The notes under the pieces are model-generated. The model did not search any database. It was not told the DNA's origin and saw nothing but the letters and a program-made list of their open reading frames with translations. From the NCBI RefSeq assembly GCF_020166495.1, contig NZ_JAINZS010000006.1, forward strand, positions 372,001 through 436,000: DNA of 64,000 bases. Direction: 5' to 3'. Below are positions 43,874-52,636 of the stretch, piece by piece. A program made the position numbers and the translations under genes. This DNA is from Robertkochia aurantiaca (lineage in GTDB: Bacteria > Bacteroidota > Bacteroidia > Flavobacteriales > Flavobacteriaceae). Positions within the stretch are counted from its first letter, which is position 1. Each line of letters starts with the position of its first letter.

Positions 43874-44899
43874 GAATTCTGAGCCTACCCCGTATACGCT
43901 TTCGACGTAGATCTTTTCTTTATGAGCTTCAATGATATGTTTAACGATCGAAAGTCCGAGACCCGAACCTCCCTCACGACGGCTTCCGCTTTTATCGACC
44001 CGGTAAAAGCGTTCGAACAGCCGGGGAATATTTTGTGACTCGATTCCCTCACCGTTATCGGTCACCCTTACGATTACCTTATTGCGAATCAGGTCTTCGA
44101 TACTCACCTCGGTGGTGCCTGATTCTTTACCGTATTTTATGGAATTCACGACCAGGTTGGTGACCACCTGCTGAATGCGTTCCTTGTCGGCATATACCAG
44201 CACCGGCTCAGGATACTCGATATCGAAGGTCAGGGTGATGTTCTTTTTATTGGCTTTCATTTCCAGCATATCGAATACGCCCTGAACCAACTCTACGATA
44301 TCGAATTCTTCCCTTTCAAGGTGCAGGTCTCCTGATTCGAGTTTGCTGATCATGTCGAGGTCGCGTACGATGTAGATCAGCCTCTCCACGCCTTTATTTG
44401 CGCGGGCCAGGTATTTTTTGCGTACAGATTTGTCTTTCATGGCCCCGTCGAGAAGGGTGAGAATATAGCCCTGTACGGTAAATAAAGGAGTTTTCAGCTC
44501 ATGGGAAACGTTTCCCAGGAATTCCTTTCGGTAGTTCTCCCGGATCTTTAAAGATTCGATCTCCATTTTTTTGTTCTCTGCGAATTTTTCGATCTCCTGG
44601 GTAAGCGTTTTCATGTCGGTGGTGATCGGCTGATCCTGGAAACTGCTCGATTCAAGAAGGGTTACATCATCATATATCTGTTTGACCCGTTTGTAAATAA
44701 AGCGCTCCACCCTTATCTGTATTACAAAGAAGCAGACGATAAATAAAATAAGTGCGAATCCTAAAACCAGAGGGAACTTGAATTGACCGAATGCATAAAT
44801 GAAAACTGCAAACAGCAAGCTGCTGATAAGGGTGATCAGCAGAGAAGACCGTAGGGCAAAGCGGTAGGATTTTTTTAGTTTGGTTTTCAAGAATTTCAA
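43805..44899 (-). CDS. PhoR-type sensor histidine kinase
   Basis: The 364-aa protein has two closely spaced membrane helices (about 15-38 and 41-62) with almost no periplasmic loop, a helical linker, a HisKA domain with phospho-acceptor His133 in FLGNVSHELKTP, and a HATPase domain with NLVVNSIKYGKESG, VRVTDNGEGI, FERFYRVDKSGSRREGGSGLGLSIVK. The lack of a periplasmic sensor domain is as in PhoR of phosphate regulation, which senses through the transporter complex. It follows the response regulator gene by about 75 bp on the same strand. The naming as PhoR rests on topology and context, not on a decisive motif. Confidence 0.88.
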   Translation of the reverse strand: MKFLKTKLKKSYRFALRSSLLITLISSLLFAVFIYAFGQFKFPLVLGFALILFIVCFFVIQIRVERFIYKRVKQIYDDVTLLESSSFQDQPITTDMKTLTQEIEKFAENKKMEIESLKIRENYRKEFLGNVSHELKTPLFTVQGYILTLLDGAMKDKSVRKKYLARANKGVERLIYIVRDLDMISKLESGDLHLEREEFDIVELVQGVFDMLEMKANKKNITLTFDIEYPEPVLVYADKERIQQVVTNLVVNSIKYGKESGTTEVSIEDLIRNKVIVRVTDNGEGIESQNIPRLFERFYRVDKSGSRREGGSGLGLSIVKHIIEAHKEKIYVESVYGVGSEFSFTLEKAKKPVEIKTGPQVRKT

Positions 44900-44973
44900 G
44901 AAGGCGAAAAATAAGCATACGATCTTACTTCACAGAGGTATGCAGTTATCTCACCAAATTACAGTTTTAATAA

Positions 44974-45660
44974 TTAAAGCACAAACTTGTAGCCCACACC
45001 TTTCACGGTTTTGAAGTGGTGATCACCTATCTTTTCGCGCAGTTTCCTGATGTGTACATCTATGGTTCTGCCACCTACAACCACTTCATTCCCCCATACC
45101 TTATCGAGTATGTCTTCTCTTTTAAAGACCTTTCCCGGGCGCGATGCAAGCAGTGAAAGCAGTTCAAATTCCTTGCGCGGCAGAACGATGTCTTTACCAT
45201 TCTGGGTGATCTTATATTCATCACGGTTGATGATGATGTCACCCACTTTGGTCTTGTTGTCTTCGGCCTGGTCTTCTTCCTTCAGTCGGCGCAGCAGGGC
45301 CTTTACCTTTGAAGTAAGCACTTTGGGCTTGATCGGTTTGGTGATATAGTCGTCTGCACCCGCCTCGAAACCGGCCACCTGAGAATAATCTTCTCCCCGG
45401 GCAGTCAGGAAAGTGATGATGGTCTGGCTTAGTTCAGGAATGGCACGCATTTTCTCACAGGTTTCGATCCCGTCCATTTCGGGCATCATCACATCTAAGA
45501 TTATAAGGTGCGGTTTTTCCTTTTTTGCTTTTGCGATTGCTTCATGGCCACCTTCGGCAGTTGAAACATTGTATCCTTCCGCAGAAAGATTATAGCTCAC
45601 GATCTCCAGGATATCCGGCTCATCGTCTACTAAAAGGATCTTGGTTTCCTTCTTTTTCAT
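44974..45660 (-). CDS. PhoB-type (OmpR-family) response regulator
   Basis: The 228-aa protein has a receiver domain (about 5-120) with acidic residues in LLVDDEPD, phospho-acceptor Asp56 in LIILDVMMPEMDG, Thr in ITFLTARGED and Lys in DYITKPIKPK, followed by a winged-helix domain (about 135-228) with FELLSLLASRPGKVFKREDILDKVWG and RTIDVHIRKLREKIG. It is the cognate partner of the histidine kinase downstream. Its own upstream region holds a good promoter and PhoB/PhoP-like direct repeats, consistent with autoregulation. Confidence 0.92.
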   Translation of the reverse strand: MKKKETKILLVDDEPDILEIVSYNLSAEGYNVSTAEGGHEAIAKAKKEKPHLIILDVMMPEMDGIETCEKMRAIPELSQTIITFLTARGEDYSQVAGFEAGADDYITKPIKPKVLTSKVKALLRRLKEEDQAEDNKTKVGDIIINRDEYKITQNGKDIVLPRKEFELLSLLASRPGKVFKREDILDKVWGNEVVVGGRTIDVHIRKLREKIGDHHFKTVKGVGYKFVL

Positions 45661-45685
45661 GAAATAAGTGATTGATTCTTATGGT

Positions 45686-45715
45686 CAAAAGTAAAGATAA
45701 AATTTATTCACCAAA
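45686..45715 (-). promoter_or_regulatory. Promoter of the phoB-like gene (-7 and -33)
   Basis: On the minus strand, TTTG (45712-45715) and TACTTTTG (45686-45693) stand 18 bp apart, an exact TAnnTTTG -7 box with a TTTG -33 element. The start codon is 26 bp downstream at 45660. Confidence 0.65.
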
Positions 45716-45719
45716 GGGC

Positions 45720-45752
45720 TTAACATTGATTTAATATGATAACAATAATGTA
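45720..45752. promoter_or_regulatory. Candidate Pho-box-like direct repeats
   Basis: TTAACA (45720-45725) and TTAATA (45731-45736) stand at an 11-bp period, with a weaker third unit ACAATA at 45742. This is the arrangement of PhoP/PhoB boxes (TTAACA-N5-TTAACA in Bacillus; 11-bp repeats in E. coli). It lies immediately upstream of the -33 element of the phoB-like gene and in the shared upstream region of the divergent TonB-receptor operon. Binding is inferred. Confidence 0.45.
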
Positions 45753-45839
45753 ACCTGTACCCCAGAGAGCTTTAATTTTTAGCTAACGTGCTTCGTCTGA
45801 TTAGGCCGTTATTTTGCGGCAGAATTTATAAACGTAGAC

Positions 45840-48629
45840 ATGAAGAGATTACTGTTGCTGATGTTGACATTTGTTTCAACGTCAATTTTTGCCCAGGAGG
45901 GTAGCCCCGGATCAATTATGGGACTTATTACCGATAAGGAAATGAATAACGAACCGCTTCCGTTTGCCAACGTGCAGATACAAGGATCCACTAAAGGAAC
46001 GACCACTGATATGGACGGCCTTTATGAAATTCCAAATATGGAGCCGGGTACCTATACCGTAGTAGTAAGTTTTGTGGGGTACGAAACCCTTGAAATACCA
46101 AATGTAGTGGTTGAAGCAGGAAAGGTTACAGAGATCAATACAGCCTTAGGTGCTGGTAGTGTAAGCCTTGACGAAGTAGTAGTGACCACTACGGTAAGAA
46201 GAGATTCAGAAACCGCTCTGTTACTTGATCAGAAAAAAGCGGTAGAGATTAAAGAGAGTATCGGAGCACAACAATTAACAACAATTGGAGTGTCTGATGC
46301 TGCCACTGCAACCACCAAAATATCAGGAGTTTCAACCAGTGAAGGCTCAGGTGACGTTTTCGTAAGAGGATTGGGAGATCGTTATTTATCGACCACTCTT
46401 AACGGGTTACCTATTCCCTCAGATGATATTGAGCGGAAGAACATCGACCTGGGGTTATTCCCAACCAGTCTGATTCAAAACATTGGAGTAAGCAAGACGT
46501 ACGGTGTTGAAAACTATGCAGATCAGGCATCTGGTACCATCGATATTTCTTCGAGGGAGCTTGTGGGAGATGAGCAATTTTCTGCAGGAGCTCTTACGGG
46601 CATCAATACAAATGTTGCTCAAAATGGGGTTTGGAGTAATTTTAAAGTTTCGCCGAACCAAAACGATGTAACTGCCGGGTATTACAATCCAAGCGGAAAT
46701 ATATTTTCCAACATCACCCAGCAGTCTTGGAATACCCAGACTCAGGAATTCCCTATGAACTATCGTTATCAGATCACTGCCGGGAAGAAGATCGGAGAGA
46801 AGCTGAGCGTACTGGCAACCGGTAGGCAATCTATTTCGAATGAATACCGAAAAGGAGTTTTTCGTCAGTTCCGTTCGAATTTCATCGAAGATACCCTGAC
46901 CGATGTAGAGAACTTCCAACGAAATGTAAATACATCAGGCTTGCTTGATGTGACCTATAAAATGGACTATCGCAACAAGATCAAGTTTAATACCCTTTTG
47001 ATCAATACGCTGAGCGATCAGATCTTTGAAGGAGGTCGTAACGGAGTGGGGGCGATATTCGAGGAAACCGAACCGGTTGAAGGTCTGGGGCAGTTTATTC
47101 GTGACCAGAATACCAAGCAGACAACCCTGTGGATCACCCAGCTATCGGGACAGAACTTCCTTACCGATAAAAACCAGCTTAACTGGGGATTAGGATATAA
47201 CAATGTTAATGCAGATGAGCCCAACCGAATCAGAAATGAGGTCAACTTCGATGATGATTTCGTGCAACTGGGACGTACCGGAGGTTTTCAACAGAGAAAA
47301 TCCCTGCAAAAGATCACCGATAATGAGTATAACGGTTTTGTAAAAGACAAGCAGACCTTTATAGATACCGAGAATACCACTCTTGATGTGACTATCGGGG
47401 GAAGCTATAGAAACAAGAGCCGTAATTTCATTTCACAGTTTGTCGGAGTAGAAGAAAGAGCCACAAATGCTATCAATCCTCCTTCTATAGATGATCTGAG
47501 CAGCATTTTTACCCCGGAAAATTTTGAAAGTGGTTTGCTTACCTACAACTTCCTTTCTCCCGATCGTTACGAAGGAGAGCTTCAGTCATATGCCGGGTTT
47601 GCCAATATGAACCTTGCACTTGACAAGTGGAATATCAACCTGGGCGTAAGGTATCAGAACGATGACATCTATGTGCTTTACGATGTGGGTAACATCCCCG
47701 GAAGAATCGGTGAGGCTGACAAGGCTTACAGTAACCTGTACCCCAGCCTGAACCTGAAATACAATATCAATGAGAACCAGGCGATTCGTTTTGCGACCAG
47801 CCGTACCATTACCCTTCCCGAATTCAAGGAGATAGCTCCCTTTGAATACGTGTCTCAGACAGGGCAGGTGACCAGAGGTAACCCTGATCTGGAAGCTTCA
47901 ACGAACTATAACTATGATCTGAAATGGGAATTCTTTCCAAGTGCTTCTCAGCTGATCTCTGTTGCGACCTTTTACAAACTGATCGAAGACCCTATTAACA
48001 AGGTACAGGATCGTGGGTCGGCAGGCGTGTTCTCTTATTTCAATTCAGGAGATGAGGCTGAGGTTTACGGGATGGAACTTGAAACCCGACTGGACCTGAT
48101 AAAAAGTGCAGAGGAAGATAAGGGATATGACCTGGCACTTAACCTGAACGCCACCCGTATGTGGCATGAGCAGGATCTTAAAGAGATACGTGACGAGAAC
48201 GGAAACTTTATAAGAACCTTCCAGTATAACAATAAAACCACTAATGGCCTTCAGGGAGCTTCTGACTGGATCTTGAATTCAAGTCTGATCTTCAATACCA
48301 AGGGAGCGAATCCATTTAATGCGTCGCTAACGGCGAATTACGCTTCTGACAGGATCTTTGCCATTGGTGCACCTGAAATACAAACCGCAGGAGATTTGTT
48401 CTATAATGATGACATCATTGAAAAAGGTTTTGTCACCCTTGACGCCGTTTTGAGAAAAGACTTTGGTGATCATTGGAGCTTTCAGTTCAGGGGATTGAAT
48501 CTGTTAAATCCTGAGATAAGAAGAACACAGTTGATAAAACCCAGTACCACAGGTATTGAGCGCGAAGTAGACGTGAGGTCTTATACCCGTGGTGCGATAC
48601 TGAACCTGGGCGTTAACTATACATTTTAA
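45840..48629 (+). CDS. TonB-dependent receptor with carboxypeptidase-like N-terminal domain
   Basis: The 929-aa protein has a signal peptide (about 1-18), a CarboxypepD_reg-like domain (about 25-110, PFANVQIQGSTKGTTTDMDGLYEI), a plug (GDVFVRGLGDRYLSTTLNGLPIPSDD) and a long barrel ending LNLGVNYTF. The plug motif RGLGDRY..TLNG is that of the non-SusC class of TonB receptors. It is followed after about 30 bp by the two-fold repeated lipoprotein gene, a receptor/surface-lipoprotein pair. Divergent placement from a PhoB-type regulator suggests phosphate-regulated uptake, perhaps of an organophosphate or a protein-bound nutrient; this is inference. Confidence 0.9.
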   Translation: MKRLLLLMLTFVSTSIFAQEGSPGSIMGLITDKEMNNEPLPFANVQIQGSTKGTTTDMDGLYEIPNMEPGTYTVVVSFVGYETLEIPNVVVEAGKVTEINTALGAGSVSLDEVVVTTTVRRDSETALLLDQKKAVEIKESIGAQQLTTIGVSDAATATTKISGVSTSEGSGDVFVRGLGDRYLSTTLNGLPIPSDDIERKNIDLGLFPTSLIQNIGVSKTYGVENYADQASGTIDISSRELVGDEQFSAGALTGINTNVAQNGVWSNFKVSPNQNDVTAGYYNPSGNIFSNITQQSWNTQTQEFPMNYRYQITAGKKIGEKLSVLATGRQSISNEYRKGVFRQFRSNFIEDTLTDVENFQRNVNTSGLLDVTYKMDYRNKIKFNTLLINTLSDQIFEGGRNGVGAIFEETEPVEGLGQFIRDQNTKQTTLWITQLSGQNFLTDKNQLNWGLGYNNVNADEPNRIRNEVNFDDDFVQLGRTGGFQQRKSLQKITDNEYNGFVKDKQTFIDTENTTLDVTIGGSYRNKSRNFISQFVGVEERATNAINPPSIDDLSSIFTPENFESGLLTYNFLSPDRYEGELQSYAGFANMNLALDKWNINLGVRYQNDDIYVLYDVGNIPGRIGEADKAYSNLYPSLNLKYNINENQAIRFATSRTITLPEFKEIAPFEYVSQTGQVTRGNPDLEASTNYNYDLKWEFFPSASQLISVATFYKLIEDPINKVQDRGSAGVFSYFNSGDEAEVYGMELETRLDLIKSAEEDKGYDLALNLNATRMWHEQDLKEIRDENGNFIRTFQYNNKTTNGLQGASDWILNSSLIFNTKGANPFNASLTANYASDRIFAIGAPEIQTAGDLFYNDDIIEKGFVTLDAVLRKDFGDHWSFQFRGLNLLNPEIRRTQLIKPSTTGIEREVDVRSYTRGAILNLGVNYTF

Positions 48630-48659
48630 CCCAATAATCTAAATTTTAAATCAGAAATT

Positions 48660-50621
48660 ATGAAAACTAACATGATGAAAATCACAGCCTTTGCCTCTCT
48701 GTTCGCAGCAGTCGCCTTTGTTGGCTGTAGCAGTGACGATAGCGGTATCGTTATTCCGCCCGACGGTGGAGGAGGAGAAACTCCCGATGTCGAAACCGAA
48801 CTGCAGGGAACTATCAGCCAGGATTCCATCCTGGACCCCGCTATAGCATACGAACTGAAAGGAACCCTGCTGGTTGAGGCGGGAGCTACCCTGACCATTC
48901 CTGCCGGTACCACCATCACATCAGATGCGGGAACAGAAAACTATATAGCCGTATTAAAAGGAGCTCAGATCGACGTTCAGGGAACCATGTCTGAACCGGT
49001 AATCATGACTTCTGTCAACGGGAATGCCGGTGACTGGGGTGGACTACTTCTTTGTGGAGAAGGTATTACCACCGAAGGAGTTGATGCCATTGCTGAAGTA
49101 GGCGGACTGGTATACGGTGGAACCAATCCAGCAGATAACTCGGGGAATATCAATTACCTGGTCATCGAAGGTGCCGGAGCACAGATCAACTCTGAGTCGC
49201 AGTATAACGGACTATCTCTTTATGCAGTCGGTTCTGGTACTACCATCTCTAACGTGGCGATACTTGACGGTGCTGATGACGGAGTTGAATTCTTCGGAGG
49301 TTCGGTTTCAGTAGAGAACCTGTACCTCGAAAATAATGAAGATGATTCAGTAGACTGGACCGAAGGATGGGACGGTGCGATCACAAACACCTACGTATTG
49401 CACACTATCACCGGTTTTTCAACTGCCATAGAAGCAGATGGTGAAAACCAGAACCCTACCATCACCAATTTTACTGCTGTTTCAGAAACCGGAGGAACTG
49501 CATTACAGTTCAAAAAGGAATCAGGTGCTACCATCACCGGATTGTCACTTACCGGATATGATACTTCTATCGATATGCGTGACAACGGTCCTCTGGCAAA
49601 CATCCAGATCGACGGCGCCGATGCAAATCCTGAACTGACCTATACCGCTCCTGCGACTGTAGATGTTAGTATGTTTGACTGGGTCTCTAACCGGGGAGAG
49701 GTAGCTGAAGATATACTTCAGGGAACCATCACCGGTGATGTTGTACTCGATGCTTCAGTAGCTTACACGCTGAACTCTTCGCTTATCGTTGAGAACGGTG
49801 CTTCGCTTACCATTCCTGCGGGAACCAAGATCACTGCCAGAGCCGGTGGAACAGATGTTTACATCGCAGTACTTAAAGGAGGAACCATCGACATTCAGGG
49901 AACTGAAGAGAATCCTGTAGTTATGTCTTCAGCCAATGAAATGGCCGGTGACTGGGGTGGACTTACCATCTGCGGAAATGCTTCTACCACTGCCGGTGTT
50001 GATGCAGTAGCCGAAGTGGGAGGTTTCATTTACGGAGGAAATGACGATGCTGACAGTTCAGGTAACATCTCTAACCTGGTTGTTATAGGAAGTGGAGCTC
50101 AGATCAATGCTGAATCTCAGTATAACGGAATCTCTTTCTATGCTGTAGGTTCAGGAACCACCGTTCAGAACATCGCGGTTATCAACGGAGCCGATGACGG
50201 AGTTGAATTCTTCGGAGGTACCGTAAGTGCGGCCAATATTTATCTTCAGGATAACGAAGACGATGCGGTTGACTGGACCGAAGGATGGAACGGAACAATT
50301 ACCGATACATATGTACTTCACGATATTACAGGTTTCTCTACAGCTGTTGAAGCTGACGGAGTTAACGCCAACCCTAAACTAATCAACTTTACTGCTGTTT
50401 CTTCTACCGGAGGAACCGCCCTGCAATTCAAAAAGGAATCAGGAGCTACTTTTACCAATGCTTCTATTTCAGGATATGCAACCTTAGTTGATATGCGAGA
50501 TGGCGGACCTGTGTCAAACATCTTTGTAGATGGTACGCCTTTAAGCACTGCCACTGATGATGTTTGGAACGGAACGCCGGTTGATATCTCCAGCTGGACG
50601 TGGATAGATGCCAGATTGTAA
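48660..50621 (+). CDS. Two-fold repeated beta-helix surface lipoprotein
   Basis: The 653-aa protein has a lipoprotein signal (AVAFVGC, Cys23) and an acidic/glycine linker (IPPDGGGGETPDVE). It then has two homologous halves (about 45-345 and 350-653), each with LTIPAGT.I.A, YIAVLKG, GDWGGL, VGG.IYGG, SQYNG.S.YAVGSGTT, DDGVEFFGG, NEDD.VDWTEGW and TALQFKKESGAT. The short Ile/Val/Gly-rich repeats suggest a right-handed parallel beta-helix. The function is unknown; it is co-transcribed with the TonB receptor and probably acts as its surface partner. Gene end is marked by a terminator. Confidence 0.85.
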   Translation: MKTNMMKITAFASLFAAVAFVGCSSDDSGIVIPPDGGGGETPDVETELQGTISQDSILDPAIAYELKGTLLVEAGATLTIPAGTTITSDAGTENYIAVLKGAQIDVQGTMSEPVIMTSVNGNAGDWGGLLLCGEGITTEGVDAIAEVGGLVYGGTNPADNSGNINYLVIEGAGAQINSESQYNGLSLYAVGSGTTISNVAILDGADDGVEFFGGSVSVENLYLENNEDDSVDWTEGWDGAITNTYVLHTITGFSTAIEADGENQNPTITNFTAVSETGGTALQFKKESGATITGLSLTGYDTSIDMRDNGPLANIQIDGADANPELTYTAPATVDVSMFDWVSNRGEVAEDILQGTITGDVVLDASVAYTLNSSLIVENGASLTIPAGTKITARAGGTDVYIAVLKGGTIDIQGTEENPVVMSSANEMAGDWGGLTICGNASTTAGVDAVAEVGGFIYGGNDDADSSGNISNLVVIGSGAQINAESQYNGISFYAVGSGTTVQNIAVINGADDGVEFFGGTVSAANIYLQDNEDDAVDWTEGWNGTITDTYVLHDITGFSTAVEADGVNANPKLINFTAVSSTGGTALQFKKESGATFTNASISGYATLVDMRDGGPVSNIFVDGTPLSTATDDVWNGTPVDISSWTWIDARL

Positions 50622-50642
50622 TCTGCATTTATAAATTCTGTT

Positions 50643-50667
50643 AAAGCACCCTTCGGGGTGCTTTTTC
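50643..50667 (+). terminator. Terminator after the beta-helix lipoprotein gene
   Basis: AAGCACCC-TTC-GGGGTGCTT followed by a T-run, about 20 bp after the stop at 50621. Confidence 0.85.
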
Positions 50668-50674
50668 ATTTTCG

Positions 50675-50682
50675 TACTTTTG
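50675..50682 (+). promoter_or_regulatory. -7 element before the LuxE/PaaK-like gene
   Basis: TACTTTTG matches TAnnTTTG exactly. The predicted start point (about 50689) falls at or just before the ATGs at 50691 and 50700, so the mRNA would have almost no leader. Confidence 0.6.
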
Positions 50683-50690
50683 CGTTCTTA

Positions 50691-51677
50691 ATGAAAGGCA
50701 TGAACGTCAGGGCTGTTTTTGATATTTCCAATAAGGAAGAGTTCCGGGAGAGAGCCCTGGAGGTTTTTAATTATCAGTACGACAATGTGCCCGTCTACAG
50801 GGAATTCTGTGAGTTGCTGCAAACCGACAGGAACGCGGTGAAAACGCTTGAAGAGATCCCCTTTCTTCCCATAGCTTTCTTTAAGTCTAAAAAGATCATC
50901 ACTTCAGACACTTCGGCCATGCAGGTTTTTAGCAGTAGCGGGACTACGGGAACGATCCCCAGCAAACATTATGTGGCTAACCTGGGTGCTTATGAGCAGA
51001 GTTTTATGAAAGCTTTTGAGCTGTTTTATGGTGACCCTCAGGATTACAATATCCTGGCCTTATTGCCTTCTTACCTGGAACGGGAAGGCTCCTCTTTGAT
51101 CTATATGGTGGCTGAACTGATAGAACGATCGAAGAAGAAGATCAGTGGATTTTACCTGAACGAACTGGATGAACTGGCTGCCCTTCTCAGAAAGGTCGAC
51201 GCTGCCGGAGAGAAAACACTACTTATAGGGGTTTCTTTTGCGCTGCTCGATCTGATCGAATCACATTCATTCGAACTGAAAAACACCCTGGTAATGGAGA
51301 CCGGCGGAATGAAAGGCAGGCGCAGGGAGATGATTCGGGAAGAGCTGCATGAGGCCTTATGTAATGGTTTCGGTATCGACGCCATTCACTCTGAATACGG
51401 AATGACCGAACTGCTTTCTCAGGCCTATTCAAAGGGCAACGGAATCTTTCACGCTCCGCCCTGGATGCAGGTTCTGGTCAGAGACACTGAAGATCCTTTG
51501 AGCTATATGGAGAATGGCAGAACGGGAGGAATCAATGTCATCGACCTTGCCAATGTGAATTCCTGCAGTTTTATCGCTACACAAGATCTGGGCAAGCTAC
51601 ATCCCGGTGGCGGTTTCGAAGTGCTGGGTCGCTTTGACAATTCTGATATCAGGGGGTGTAACCTGATGGTACTTTAA
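50691..51677 (+). CDS. LuxE/PaaK-family acyl-activating enzyme
   Basis: The frame is open from 50658, but the promoter overlaps that start, so I use the ATG at 50691 (328 aa; 50700 is also possible). The protein has a nucleotide-binding motif FSSSGTTGTIPSKHYV (about 85-100) and HSEYGMTELLSQAY, the adenylate-forming signature of LuxE acyl-protein synthetase and PaaK phenylacetate-CoA ligase. It is shorter than PaaK (about 430 aa), as LuxE is. It should activate an acyl acid as AMP ester and pass it to a thiol; substrate unknown. There are no other lux genes in the window, so bioluminescence is not implied. A repeat array begins just after the stop. Confidence 0.85.
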   Translation: MKGMNVRAVFDISNKEEFRERALEVFNYQYDNVPVYREFCELLQTDRNAVKTLEEIPFLPIAFFKSKKIITSDTSAMQVFSSSGTTGTIPSKHYVANLGAYEQSFMKAFELFYGDPQDYNILALLPSYLEREGSSLIYMVAELIERSKKKISGFYLNELDELAALLRKVDAAGEKTLLIGVSFALLDLIESHSFELKNTLVMETGGMKGRRREMIREELHEALCNGFGIDAIHSEYGMTELLSQAYSKGNGIFHAPPWMQVLVRDTEDPLSYMENGRTGGINVIDLANVNSCSFIATQDLGKLHPGGGFEVLGRFDNSDIRGCNLMVL

Positions 51678-51680
51678 CAT

Positions 51681-51896
51681 AACCACCCCTGCCAGGCCAT
51701 GCCTGGCATCCTCTTTCAGCTAGCATGCTGCTATAATTAACCACAACCACCCCTGCCAGACCACGCCTGGCATCCCCTTTCAGCTAGCATGCTGCTATAA
51801 TTAATCACAACCACCCCTGCCAGGCCACGCCAGGCATCCCCTTTTGGCTAGCATGCTGTTATATTTAATAACAACCACCCCTGCCAGGCTGAGCCT
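51681..51896. repeat. Tandem array of 64-bp units (left of the DUF559 gene)
   Basis: Units begin at 51681, 51745, 51809 and 51873, exactly 64 bp apart, each starting AACCACCCCTGCCAGGC. Each unit contains a hairpin TGCCAGGC..GCCTGGCA and a second palindrome around AGCATGCT. The loop and stem bases vary in a compensated way (for example CCATGCC and CACGCCAG), as expected if the hairpin is maintained. The fourth unit runs into the 130-bp direct repeat. Confidence 0.9.
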
Positions 51897-51897
51897 G

Positions 51898-52027
51898 GCA
51901 TCCCCTCCTTGTAAAGGAGGGGAATTCAAGTGCATTCATATAGGATGTATTACAAACCGATTAGAGAGTTATATAAGAAAGCCATAAATCTCCCCCTCCT
52001 TTGCAAGGAGGGGGGTTGGGGGGAGGT
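51898..52027. repeat. 130-bp direct repeat, left copy
   Basis: Begins with hairpin CCCCTCCTT-GTA-AAGGAGGGG and ends with CCCCCTCCTT-TGC-AAGGAGGGGG followed by GTTGGGGGGAGGTTG; about 70 bp between. The right copy at 52637-52766 is identical apart from one G in a G-run. Because both end hairpins share the same stem sequence, the ends are also inverted repeats of each other. Confidence 0.92.
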
Positions 52028-52051
52028 TGATTTAAAGCTTTACATGTTTAA

Positions 52052-52408
52052 TTATAAGTATCCGGCGATTTTTTTTAATACGTTTTCTGTATCATTAAAT
52101 ACTTCATCGTTCCGAAACCTTAGAACTTTGAAACCCATTCTTTGAAGGTGCAGGTCTCTTTTGATGTCTTTTTCTTCGCTTAAGGGATTAAAATGGGGAG
52201 CACCATCCAGTTCGATCACTAATTTTGCTGATGGGCAATAAAAGTCTACGATGTAATTACCCAAGCCAGACTGTCTTCGAAATTTTTGGCCTTTCAGTTT
52301 ACGGTTTTTCAGATGATACCATAAGTATTTTTCAGCGGGTGTAGCTTCAGTTCGAAGTTTTTTTCTAAAGTGGTAGGTGTAAAGGCGGTTGAAAAAGAAG
52401 CGTTTCAT
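52052..52408 (-). CDS. DUF559 (PD-(D/E)xK, Vsr-like) endonuclease-family protein
   Basis: The 118-aa protein is a full-length DUF559 protein: LRTEATPAEKYLWYHLKNRKLKGQKFRRQ, then NYIVDFYCPSAKLVIELDGAPH with likely active residues D55, E66 and D68 and a GFKVLRFRNDEVFNDTENVLKKI ending. The fold belongs with very-short-patch-repair endonucleases. Whether it is an active nuclease is not established. The gene is enclosed by 130-bp direct repeats and 64-bp arrays on both sides with no other gene in the segment, which suggests that gene and repeats form one element. Confidence 0.9.
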   Translation of the reverse strand: MKRFFFNRLYTYHFRKKLRTEATPAEKYLWYHLKNRKLKGQKFRRQSGLGNYIVDFYCPSAKLVIELDGAPHFNPLSEEKDIKRDLHLQRMGFKVLRFRNDEVFNDTENVLKKIAGYL

Positions 52409-52484
52409 GCTATCATATTTTGTAGAAAATATACTAAATAATACTGAAGCCTAACTTTTTTTATCTCTTTTGTCAGCGCAACCA

Positions 52485-52636
52485 TCCCCTGGCATTTCCT
52501 TCCGGCTGGCATTTCCTTCCGGCTGGCATACTATCATGATTAGTCACAACCACCCCTGCCAGGCTGCGCCTGGCATTTCCTTCCGGTTGGCATACTGCTA
52601 TCATTAGTCACAACCACCCCTGCCTGGCTACGCCAG
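52485..52636. repeat. Tandem array of 64-bp units (right of the DUF559 gene)
   Basis: Units begin at 52548 and 52612, 64 bp apart, of the same family as the array at 51681, preceded by partial units with GGCATTTCCTTCCGGCT. It leads into the right 130-bp direct repeat just as on the left side, so the order array-then-repeat is direct, not mirrored. Confidence 0.88.

Noticed and set aside
50691-51677. Bioluminescence gene luxE
   Set aside because: The enzyme belongs to the LuxE/PaaK superfamily, but no luxA, B, C or D genes are nearby and the family is common in non-luminous Bacteroidota.
51930-52145. 71-aa plus-strand gene across the left 130-bp repeat
   Set aside because: It translates the hairpin repeat and continues antisense into the DUF559 gene, without any coding signal.
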